From: Candidatus Kuenenia stuttgartensis | GTDB taxonomy: Bacteria > Planctomycetota > Planctomycetia > Planctomycetales > Planctomycetaceae | Direction: 5' to 3' | Assembly (NCBI GenBank): GCA_945906725.1 | Contig: CAMDRI010000039.1 | Coordinates: forward strand, 1 to 36,758 | Length of the DNA: 36,758 nt | Part shown: positions 1 to 6,319 of the stretch, one piece after another | How positions within the stretch are numbered: position 1 is the first letter of the stretch | Layout: each line of letters starts with the position of its first letter | Notes under the pieces: generated by a model | What the model was told of the DNA's origin: nothing | Databases searched by the model: none | The model's input: the letters and a program-made list of their open reading frames with translations, nothing else | Translations under genes and position numbers: made by a program

Positions 1-123
1 CCGCAGCTCCTCGACAATCCCTTCGCACATCAGCTCGCTCCATGCTTGTTTGGCAGATCAATCTCTGCCTCAAGCTCTGGCGCAAATCTCATGCCGTGGG
101 TCGGTCCATCGCCGTTGGAATTG
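1..123 (-). other. Possible coding remnant at window edge
   Basis: Reading leftward from the beta-helix gene, one frame gives a stretch beginning MRFAPELEAEIDLP (ATG near 90) that stops at about 29. A second frame, opening near position 75, reads SAKQAWSELMCEGIVEELR and runs off the window. Joined by a one-base frameshift near position 70 the two would form one plausible acidic N-terminus. I do not recognise the protein. This could equally be chance open frame. Confidence 0.2.
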
Positions 124-1215
124 TCAGAGTTGTGTATAAACGACAGCCCCCGCTCGCTGCTCGATCAGGCTGTACTCGACCCGAAACGTCCCCGACAAAT
201 CCCGGCCGTCATTGGCCCCATTTTTGGCCACAATCGTGCTCCGCAGGTGTGAGGTGGCACCGTCCCTGCTGTAAACGCCGCCGCCGTTGGTCCCGGAGAA
301 GTTCTCGGCGATTGTGCTCTGGCTGACCGTCAGCCTGCCGTCGTTGTAGACACCGCCGCCGTCGTCATCGGCCGAGTTCTTGGCGAGCGTGCTGTGGCTG
401 ACCGTCGCCGTGCCGCCGTCGTTGTAGAGGCCGCCGCCGCCGGAACCGGCCGAGTTCTCGGCGATTGTGCTGTGGCTGACCGTCAGCGGGCCGTTGTTCC
501 AGATGCCGCCGCCATCGAAAGCCGAGTTTCCGGTGAGCGTGCAGTGGCTGACCGTCAACGTGCCGGAGCTGTCGATGCCGCCACCGTCCAAAACGGCGGT
601 GTTGTCGGCGAGCGTGCTGTGGCTAATCGTCAGCGTGCCGAAGTTTTCGATGCCGCCGCCATGGTAAGCCGAGTTGCCGGCGAGCGTGCTGTGGGTGATC
701 GTCAGCGTGCCGTAGTTGAGGATGCCGCCGCCAAAGCCAGCCTCGGGATCAGCCACAGCGCCGTTGGTCAACGTCAGCCCCGTGAGCGTCACGGTGCTTC
801 CCACCTCGAAAATGCGTGAGGCGGCATTGCCATCGATACTCAGCAGATCAGCTCCCGGCCCGTTGATCGTCAGATTGGAAGTGATCTCCAACTGCCCGCC
901 CCCCAGCGTGATGGTCTGCCCGGGCGAGGCGAACAAAGCCGCCGCGAACTGGATCGTGTCCGTCCCGCTGCCTGCGGTCGAGCCATCCACGCTCGTATCC
1001 GTGTTGGCCGCTTGAATCGCCTCGCGCAACGTGACCTGACTATCGAACGTCAAGTTATCCGCTGCACTCGTCACCGTGATGATCGCCGGGACCAGCCGAT
1101 CCTCCAGTCGCTCCAGCTACCACCCCCGCCCGCCGCAGCGACGACGCCGACCACGAGCCGTTCGACTCACACAACCCCGAACCACGGACACCGCACGACG
1201 AACATTGAAGAGCAT
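124..1215 (-). CDS. CSLREA-type beta-helix exported protein, leader interrupted by TAG (possible pseudogene)
   Basis: The best start is ATG at 1215, seven bases after an AGGA ribosome site. The first 32 codons are Arg-rich and end GGRGW; codon 33 is TAG (1119-1117). The same frame then continues LERLEDRLVPAIITVTSAADN, the leader typical of planctomycete surface proteins, followed by a CSLREA-like segment (VTLREAIQAANTD). After it come about six or seven copies of a 24-26 residue repeat of the form TLTISHSTLAGNSA..GGGI.N.G, which is expected to fold as a right-handed parallel beta-helix. The protein stops soon after YSLIEQRAG, where relatives usually continue, so the C-terminus also looks truncated. 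A GTG at 1074 could restart translation but would lose the export leader. Role unknown; the family is extracellular. With the TAG and the short end I think it is probably decaying, unless the TAG is a sequence error. Confidence 0.7.
240..770 (-). repeat. Tandem ~72-bp coding repeat
   Basis: The DNA repeats with a period of about 72-78 bp, each unit encoding one beta-helix coil (LT[IV]SHST[LI]A.NSA...GGG[IVL]). Unit length is a multiple of three and the copies differ mostly by substitutions, so this is a protein repeat and not a CRISPR array or a minisatellite. Confidence 0.75.
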
Positions 1216-1269
1216 GGCAATTTCCTAGAAGAAAAAGGGGAATTCATCCATTGAAACACCGTAGGACGG

Positions 1270-2445
1270 TCAGGCGGCTTTCGCGCCCGGGAGCGGGACG
1301 TCGGGCACGGTCAGGCGTTGCAGCACGAGTTCAGCAGCGTGGCAGGTGGCTCCGGTTTGGGCGAAGCGAGTGCGGAGGTCGCACATTTCTTCGCGGGCGG
1401 CGGCGAGGCGGTCGTCGACGCTCAGCCAGCCGTGCAGGACTTCGGTCAGGGGGGTGAGAAGTTTCTTTTGACCGCCGGCGAAGAGGAACTCCGGCATGAC
1501 CTCGCGATCAAGGAACAGGTTCGGCAGCGAGGCGTACTTCACGTTCACAAGGGCTTTGCCGATGAGGTACATCGGCCACGAACACCAATACATCACCGCG
1601 GCTGGCTTGCCGCGCGCGAGGACTTCCAGGCTGATCGAGCCGCTGACCATCAGACAAAAGTCGCCAGCCTCGATCACTTCCGGCGTCTTGCCGACGAACA
1701 AATGCACCGGCAGGCGGCTGGCGTGAGTCATCAAATGCGTGCTGCAGAAACGGCGATGCGATTCCTTATAGCACGCCACCAGAAATCGAACCTGCGGATG
1801 ACGCTCGTGCAACCGGCGGATCGTTTCGACCATCAGCGGGAAGTTGTGCCGCACCTCGCTGTCGCGCGAGCCGGGCAGGATCGCCACGTTGCGGTATTTC
1901 GACGACGACCAGTCTTCGAGAAATGCTTCGTCGAGCCGATGCTCGGCGACTTCGTCGAAGAATGGATGCCCGACGTAATCGACTTTCACGCCGCGCTGTG
2001 CGTACCAATCCGGCTCGAACGGCAGCACGCACAGGACGTCATCGACCCAGCGGCGAATGCGCGACACGCGGTACTCGGACCAGGCCCACACTTGAGGCGG
2101 CACATAAAAGATGACTCGCACGCCGGCTCGCTTGGCGTACTTGGCGATGAACCAGTTGAAGCCGGAGTAATCGATCAGGATCACGGCATCGGGCCGCTGC
2201 TGCTCGATGTACTGCCGTGCCTGCTGAGCCAGCTTCCAGAATTTCCAGAGCAGCGGGATGACGACGAAGATCCCCATGATGGCAAGATCAGTCAGGCGGT
2301 AGTGAATCTCGCAGCCAGCCGCTCGCATCGCCTCGCCGCCGAAGCCGACGCAACGCACGTCAGGGCGACGGCGACGCAGTTCACGGATTAGAAACGCGGC
2401 GTGCTGATCGCCACTGGGTTCACCGACGGAAAAGAAAATGTGCAT
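1270..2445 (-). CDS. lpxB: Lipid-A-disaccharide synthase LpxB
   Basis: LpxB is a glycosyltransferase (family GT19) that condenses UDP-2,3-diacylglucosamine with lipid X to form the lipid A disaccharide on the inner face of the cytoplasmic membrane. The 391-residue protein has the family's usual length. Visible signatures are SVGEPSGDQH at residues 6-15, GFGGEAM near 40, a membrane-associated hydrophobic stretch near 60-75, VPPQVWAW near 125, LPGSR near 195 and SGSISLEVL in the C-terminal nucleotide-binding half, followed by VKYASLPNL. I chose ATG 2445 because MHIFFSVGE matches LpxB N-termini and AGGGA lies upstream; an in-frame start at 2472 would add nine residues. No other lipid A gene is beside it. 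It supports an LPS-containing outer membrane in this organism. Confidence 0.93.
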   Translation of the reverse strand: MHIFFSVGEPSGDQHAAFLIRELRRRRPDVRCVGFGGEAMRAAGCEIHYRLTDLAIMGIFVVIPLLWKFWKLAQQARQYIEQQRPDAVILIDYSGFNWFIAKYAKRAGVRVIFYVPPQVWAWSEYRVSRIRRWVDDVLCVLPFEPDWYAQRGVKVDYVGHPFFDEVAEHRLDEAFLEDWSSSKYRNVAILPGSRDSEVRHNFPLMVETIRRLHERHPQVRFLVACYKESHRRFCSTHLMTHASRLPVHLFVGKTPEVIEAGDFCLMVSGSISLEVLARGKPAAVMYWCSWPMYLIGKALVNVKYASLPNLFLDREVMPEFLFAGGQKKLLTPLTEVLHGWLSVDDRLAAAREEMCDLRTRFAQTGATCHAAELVLQRLTVPDVPLPGAKAA

Positions 2446-2594
2446 GCGATTCCCTTCGCGCGGTCCGACCATCCTTGGATCGCGTGATTGGCCAGAATGA
2501 TTCAGCCAATCGGGACGGTATTTCTACGGCGAAAAGGGGTCAAGATGACTCGCGAGCAGTGACGGCGTCTTCGCGAAGAATTCACGAGCGGTTC

Positions 2595-2720
2595 GTAGCC
2601 CTGTCGCTCCGCGACAGGAAAGCCGATCGCACACAAACTCCGGATTGACTCTTGCAGGTTGAACGCACCAAAGAGGCCCCATCGTCGTTCGGCAATCCTG
2701 TCGCGGAGCGATAGGGCTAC
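2595..2720. repeat. REPIN-like inverted pair, family A
   Basis: The left arm has a GTAG head at 2595-2598 and an 8-bp hairpin CCTGTCGC-TCC-GCGACAGG (2600-2618). The right arm is the same sequence inverted (2697-2720) with one G-U pair and ends in CTAC. The arms enclose about 78 bp of unrelated sequence. It fills the spacer (2446-2730) between lpxB and the next gene; I see no gene here. Confidence 0.7.
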
Positions 2721-2730
2721 GTTGAGCGGG

Positions 2731-3327
2731 CTACTTGGTCGTCAGCAGCGACTCGGCGTGTTCAAGGATTTCGCGCAGGCGACGTGTGCGCGTTGGCTCA
2801 TCGCGCAGTTCGGTCGAGCGGAAGGCAGAAGTCCAGACGACTTTCTTGTCACGGTATGCGACGAGCGTGACGCTTGCGGCGGGTACGATGCTTAAGCTAT
2901 CTCGCTCGCCGAGAGCTTCCGGGCCGACTCCCAATGGCAAGTTGAGCTGATGATCGAACGAGACCGTTTGCAGATGCGGCGAGACTTTGCTCGGCTCATC
3001 ACTGAGCATCACGCCGAAGGCTCGCAGTCCATCGGCGCGGCGGCGGTCTACGAACTCGTCAACCGCCTTGAGGACTGCCGAGGTGCCTGCTTCCAAGCGA
3101 CGCAGCAGCAGCATCACAACCGGCCGATCACCGTTGCGACAGACAAAACACACCGAGCGATTCATCTGCGGCCCGGTGATCGCTCGCACGAAAAACGATG
3201 GCACCTCTTTGCCAACAGCCGGACCGGAGGTCAGCGGTTTCTGTTCGGCGACCGGTTCAGCGGCAGCGACAACTTGTCGCGTCAGCGGGCCAAGACCGAG
3301 GGCGGCGATGAACTGGCGGCGGTTCAC
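2731..3327 (-). CDS. Exported thioredoxin-fold (redoxin-like) protein
   Basis: 198 residues from GTG 3327, which has GAGAGG eight bases upstream and starts VNRRQFIAALG, a Tat-like twin-arginine leader. An in-frame ATG at 3402 lies beyond a hairpin repeat and is less likely. After a short linker, residues 40-198 resemble the alkyl-hydroperoxide-reductase/redoxin fold: KEVPSFFVRAITG, then a CFVC motif at 60-63 followed by NGDRPVVMLLLRR, and near the C-terminus VTLVAYRDKKVVW, like the last strands of a thioredoxin fold. The CxxC suggests a redox or metal site outside the cytoplasm. The function is inferred from fold-level resemblance only. The stop TAG is part of a GTAG sequence bordering the preceding repeat-rich spacer. 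Confidence 0.7.
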   Translation of the reverse strand: MNRRQFIAALGLGPLTRQVVAAAEPVAEQKPLTSGPAVGKEVPSFFVRAITGPQMNRSVCFVCRNGDRPVVMLLLRRLEAGTSAVLKAVDEFVDRRRADGLRAFGVMLSDEPSKVSPHLQTVSFDHQLNLPLGVGPEALGERDSLSIVPAASVTLVAYRDKKVVWTSAFRSTELRDEPTRTRRLREILEHAESLLTTK

Positions 3328-3358
3328 GGTCGGGCCTCTCGGTTGGGTTGCACTTGAA

Positions 3359-3422
3359 GTAGCCACGTTCGCCAGAACGTGGGTCATTGACAATTCACCC
3401 ACACTCTGGCGAGTGCGGCTAC
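3359..3422. repeat. REPIN-like inverted pair, family E
   Basis: A 64-bp element with termini GTAGCC...CTAC. Each arm is itself a hairpin: ACGTTC-GCCA-GAACGT on the left and CACTC-GCCA-GAGTG on the right. Several of the differences between the arms are compensatory, so both stems stay paired. It lies in the 99-bp spacer between the aminotransferase and the thioredoxin-like gene. Confidence 0.75.
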
Positions 3423-3426
3423 GGTG

Positions 3427-4617
3427 TCACAAGACCGACACGATGGCGTCGCAGAGGCGATCCATCGAGGCGGCGTTCATGCCGGCAACGTTGATGCGGC
3501 CGTCTCGCACGAAATAAATTCCGTGCTGCTCGCGGAGCGCATCGACTTGCTCGGACTTCAGGCCAGAGAACGAAAACATGCCAGTTTGCTGGGAGATGAA
3601 GGACCAATCGCGGCCAGTCTTGCGGCTGGACATCGTCTTCTGAAAGAGCGACCTCATGCCATTGATGCGGTCGCGCATCGCAGCGAGTTCGGCGTCCCAT
3701 TGCTGTCGCAGCGCGGGATCAGCGAGCACCGTCGCGACGATTGCCCCGCCGTGCGATGGTGGGTTGGAGTAATTCGTGCGGACGCAAGACTTGATTTGGC
3801 TCAATGCGATCTCGGCTGCTGCGGCGTCCTTCGCGACGAGCGTCAGCGCACCGACTCGTTCGTTGTACAAGCCAAAGTTTTTCGAAAACGAACTAGCGAT
3901 GAGCAACTCCGCTCCCGGTCGAGCGAGGGCGAGCAGTCCGGCCGCGTCCTCTTTCAGTCCCCGGCCAAAGCCTTGGTACGCGAAGTCTAGCAGCGGCAGC
4001 ACGCCGCGTTCGGCCAGCACTTCGGCAATTTGAGTCCACTGCGCCGGAATCGGATCGACCCCGCTGGGGTTGTGACAGCAGCCGTGCAGGCAGACGACGT
4101 CACCGGCCGGGACGGTCTTCAACGCCGTCAACAGACCGTCGAAGTCGAGGCTGTTTTTCGCCGCATCGAAATACGGATAGCTGGCGACATTCAACCCCGC
4201 CGCCTTGAAGATCCCTTGATGGTTCGGCCAGGTCGGTGCGCTGAACCACACGGTTGCCGACGGGAACAATTTCTTGATGAAGTCAGCAGCGACGCGCAGC
4301 GCTCCAGTGCCGCCGGGGCATTGAGCAGTGCAGGCTCGTCCGGACTTCACGATTTCGTGAACGGCCCCGAACATCAGTTCGCGCACCGCTCGGCCGTATT
4401 CCGGTAAACCCTCGATGCTGAGGTAGGTCTTGGTTGCTTCCCCTTCCAGCAGTCGACGCTCCGCCTCCTTCACGCATTTCAAAACCGGCGTGCGGCCCTG
4501 ATCGTCTTTGAAGACGCCGACGCTGAGGTTCACCTTGTCGGGTCGCGAATCTTTCTTGAACGCTTCGGTCAAACCGAGGATCGCATCGGGCGGCGCGGCA
4601 GTCACTTTCTCGAACAT
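3427..4617 (-). CDS. Class I aspartate/aromatic aminotransferase
   Basis: A PLP-dependent aminotransferase of 396 residues, the usual length of the AspC/TyrB (Ialpha) group, which moves amino groups between aspartate or aromatic amino acids and 2-oxo acids in the cytoplasm. Evidence: MFEKVTAAPPDAILGLTEAF at the N-terminus, VNLSVGVFKDDQG, CLHGCCHNPSGVD (substrate/PLP-binding Asn-Pro region), DFAYQGFGRGLKEDA, and SSFSKNFGLYNERVG with the Schiff-base lysine. ATG 4617 is chosen because MFEKV is the standard family start; an upstream in-frame ATG at 4668 would add 17 poorly fitting residues. Sequence alone does not separate aspartate from aromatic preference. The upstream leader contains a GTAG-headed hairpin (4638-4660). 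Confidence 0.92.
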   Translation of the reverse strand: MFEKVTAAPPDAILGLTEAFKKDSRPDKVNLSVGVFKDDQGRTPVLKCVKEAERRLLEGEATKTYLSIEGLPEYGRAVRELMFGAVHEIVKSGRACTAQCPGGTGALRVAADFIKKLFPSATVWFSAPTWPNHQGIFKAAGLNVASYPYFDAAKNSLDFDGLLTALKTVPAGDVVCLHGCCHNPSGVDPIPAQWTQIAEVLAERGVLPLLDFAYQGFGRGLKEDAAGLLALARPGAELLIASSFSKNFGLYNERVGALTLVAKDAAAAEIALSQIKSCVRTNYSNPPSHGGAIVATVLADPALRQQWDAELAAMRDRINGMRSLFQKTMSSRKTGRDWSFISQQTGMFSFSGLKSEQVDALREQHGIYFVRDGRINVAGMNAASMDRLCDAIVSVL

Positions 4618-4637
4618 CAATGAGCTTTCTCTGAAGA

Positions 4638-4694
4638 GTAGCAACACGCGGTTCGCGTGTTTCGGCAAACATCGTCACAGGCGAGCCGCCTGTG
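4638..4694. repeat. GTAG-headed hairpin plus second hairpin
   Basis: GTAG (4638-4641) is followed by a perfect stem ACACGCG-GTT-CGCGTGT (4644-4660). A second perfect stem, CACAGGCG-AGC-CGCCTGTG, lies at 4676-4694. The arrangement resembles the other REP-like elements in this window, but the two stems are unrelated in sequence. It sits just upstream of the aminotransferase start. Confidence 0.55.
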
Positions 4695-5127
4695 CCCACA
4701 AAAGGTGGCCGAGGATTCTCACTCAGCGACGTGGCAGCGGGAAGCATCGAACAACGGTCGTTCTCCAGAATGTTCGACGTGGTGACGTCACTCTCTTGAG
4801 AGTCTCGCTGGTGCGTTGCGTTGGGCCGTGGTCAGGCTCGAATTGAGTCGCCAAAAAATCGCAACCGCCGGAAAAGTTCTCATGACCGTTAAGGCTTTAC
4901 GTCGAAACTTATTGGCCGTCGAAATCCAGTTTGCGACTGGCGTCAGTTCGTCAACGGCTTGCTCAGCAAGAAGATGGGATTGACGACCAATTCCAAAGGT
5001 CGTAGAAGTCCCTCGCAGATTGACGAACCGAAGTGCTCGACCGATTTTTGGGTTGTCACCAAAGTTAAGTCATCAGTCGGGATCGACGGATCAATGGAGT
5101 GAATCCTGAATGCCGCCCCTCAAATCT

Positions 5128-5162
5128 GGGTGCCAGAGGGTCGGCGACAGTTCTCGGCACCC
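5128..5162 (+). promoter_or_regulatory. Leader hairpin of small peptide gene
   Basis: GGGTGCC-A-GAG (5128-5138) pairs with CTCGGCACCC (5153-5162), giving a 10-bp stem with one bulged A. It ends 21 bases before the ATG at 5184 and about 6 bases before AAGGAG. It could protect or regulate the leader of the mRNA. There is no T-run, so it is not a terminator. The role is inferred from position only. Confidence 0.4.
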
Positions 5163-5183
5163 GTCTCAAAGGAGTAAGTGACT

Positions 5184-5261
5184 ATGGCTGCTGCAAAGAA
5201 GACCGCGAAGAAGTCCACGAAGGCCGCTGCTGGTAAGAAGACTGCGAAGAAGAGCAAGTAA
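5184..5261 (+). CDS. 25-residue Lys/Ala-rich basic peptide
   Basis: ATG 5184 follows AAGGAG by ten bases, and the frame closes with TAA at 5259-5261. The product is 25 residues made almost only of Lys, Ala, Thr, Ser and Gly (MAAAKKTAKKSTK, then AAAGKKTAKKSK): ten lysines and no acidic residue. It resembles one or two AAKKTAKK units of histone H1 tails and of bacterial histone-like C-terminal tails. A strong intrinsic terminator begins 20 bases after the stop, and a stable hairpin precedes the ribosome site, so this looks like a self-contained transcription unit. A DNA- or RNA-binding role is inference from composition. It is too short for homology to prove coding, but ribosome site, composition and terminator agree. 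Confidence 0.7.
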   Translation: MAAAKKTAKKSTKAAAGKKTAKKSK

Positions 5262-5280
5262 CGAGTGACCTTGGTCATTC

Positions 5281-5325
5281 AAAAGCCAAACAGGCCGAGC
5301 AATTTTTGCTCGGCCTGTTGCTTTT
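5281..5325 (+). terminator. Intrinsic terminator, likely bidirectional
   Basis: A 13-bp perfect stem, AACAGGCCGAGCA (5289-5301), pairs with TGCTCGGCCTGTT (5307-5319) around the loop ATTTT, then GCTTTT follows. The flanking AAAAGC (5281-5286) and GCTTTT (5320-5325) can also pair, so it could also serve transcription from the opposite strand; the glycosyltransferase at 5392 ends toward it. Confidence 0.85.
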
Positions 5326-5342
5326 GGTGCGTGGCCGCCGCG

Positions 5343-5390
5343 TCTCACGTCGGAGAAGTCGTAGACGCGGATGCGAGACGCGTCAACTAC
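5343..5390. repeat. REP-like hairpin near glycosyltransferase end
   Basis: GACGCG and CGCGTC near 5363-5384 can pair, and CTAC at 5387-5390 is a GTAG head on the minus strand. It lies directly between the terminator and the glycosyltransferase stop. The stem is shorter than in the other repeats, so the assignment is tentative. Confidence 0.35.
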
Positions 5391-5391
5391 G

Positions 5392-6225
5392 TCAATCGCA
5401 CATCCCGTAACGGACGATGCAGTACAGCGCTTTGACGCCATCTTTCCAATTGATGTGCTTGCCTTGCTCGTAGGTGCGGCCGGAGTAGCTGATCGAAATT
5501 TCGAAAACTCGAAAACGGCGGCGAGCGACCTTGGCGGTGATCTCCGGCTCGAAGCCGAACCGATCTTGCCGGAGCGTCGGCGCGATCTGCTGAATCACTT
5601 CGCGCGTGAAGACTTTGTAACATGTCTCCATGTCGGTCAGGTTTAAGTTGGTGAAACAGTTCGACAACGTCGTCAGAATTTTGTTCGCAAGGTAGTGCCA
5701 GAAATACAACACGCGATGCGGCTGATCGCCCAAAAAGCGACTGCCGAAGACAACGTCCGCTTTGCCTTCAACGATGGGCCCTAGCAGGCGCGGATACTCC
5801 GAAGGGTCATATTCCAGATCAGCGTCCTGGATGAGGATCACTTCGCCGCCGGCCGCTTGAAAGCCGCTGCGCACGGCCGCCCCCTTGCCGCGGTTCTTCT
5901 CGTGGAAGACGAATTGAAAACTGTTCCACGGATCGGACGGCGCGGCGGATTGCTCGGCCTGAAACTGCTGCAACAGTTCGCGAGTCCCATCGCGGCTGAA
6001 ATCATCAACCAGCACGATCTCTTTGCGGATGGGGACGGCTCGCACGCGATCGACCAGCGCACGCCAGTACGTCTTCTCGTTGTAGATCGGGATCACAACC
6101 GATAACACCCACTCAGGCGGAATGACAAACAGCCCCAACTGGCGGCACGCGGCCTCACCCAGCGTGTCCTTCAGCCGAGCGAACCATTCTGGTGTGTGCG
6201 GGATCAACGACAAAGAATCAGACAT
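5392..6225 (-). CDS. Family 2 glycosyltransferase (polyprenyl-phosphate sugar transferase-like)
   Basis: 277 residues. After an N-terminal extension of about 38 residues comes a GT2/GT-A domain: [15 protein letters not shown], then [28 protein letters not shown], and the metal/nucleotide-binding [14 protein letters not shown] with the DxD-type Asp residues. [11 protein letters not shown] and [11 protein letters not shown] are typical of dolichyl-phosphate mannose or glucose synthase-like enzymes, which load a sugar from a nucleotide donor onto a lipid phosphate carrier at the cytoplasmic membrane. There is no C-terminal transmembrane pair, so it would be a soluble or peripheral member. The sugar and acceptor cannot be told from sequence. 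It ends near the terminator at 5281-5325; no partner gene is adjacent. Confidence 0.88.
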   Translation of the reverse strand: MSDSLSLIPHTPEWFARLKDTLGEAACRQLGLFVIPPEWVLSVVIPIYNEKTYWRALVDRVRAVPIRKEIVLVDDFSRDGTRELLQQFQAEQSAAPSDPWNSFQFVFHEKNRGKGAAVRSGFQAAGGEVILIQDADLEYDPSEYPRLLGPIVEGKADVVFGSRFLGDQPHRVLYFWHYLANKILTTLSNCFTNLNLTDMETCYKVFTREVIQQIAPTLRQDRFGFEPEITAKVARRRFRVFEISISYSGRTYEQGKHINWKDGVKALYCIVRYGMCD

Positions 6226-6319
6226 GCGAAATCCTGCTAATGGGGGCAGAGTCTAGGTCGGAATTCCAAAACTCGAAACTCGAAGTGACCTCTGGATTAA
6301 GAACTTCGGATTTTCTAAG

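Larger units (their letters stand above)
4618..5183. other. Gene-free spacer between divergent genes
   Basis: About 570 bp with no convincing gene. The aminotransferase reads leftward from it and the small Lys/Ala-rich peptide gene reads rightward. It holds hairpins near the left edge and a leader hairpin near the right edge. TTGACG at 4979-4984 is followed 17 bp later by TAGAAG, a weak possible promoter for the small gene, but I do not rely on it. Confidence 0.5.

Noticed and set aside
240-770. A regular repeat that could be taken for a CRISPR array.
   Set aside because: The period is about 72-78 bp, a multiple of three. It encodes a beta-helix protein repeat, and there are no spacers.
1318-2391. 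A 357-codon open frame on the plus strand.
   Set aside because: Antisense to lpxB, with His/Arg-rich composition typical of shadow frames.
5128-5162. The leader hairpin as a riboswitch.
   Set aside because: It is a single stem with no recognised aptamer core, so only a generic leader hairpin is supported.
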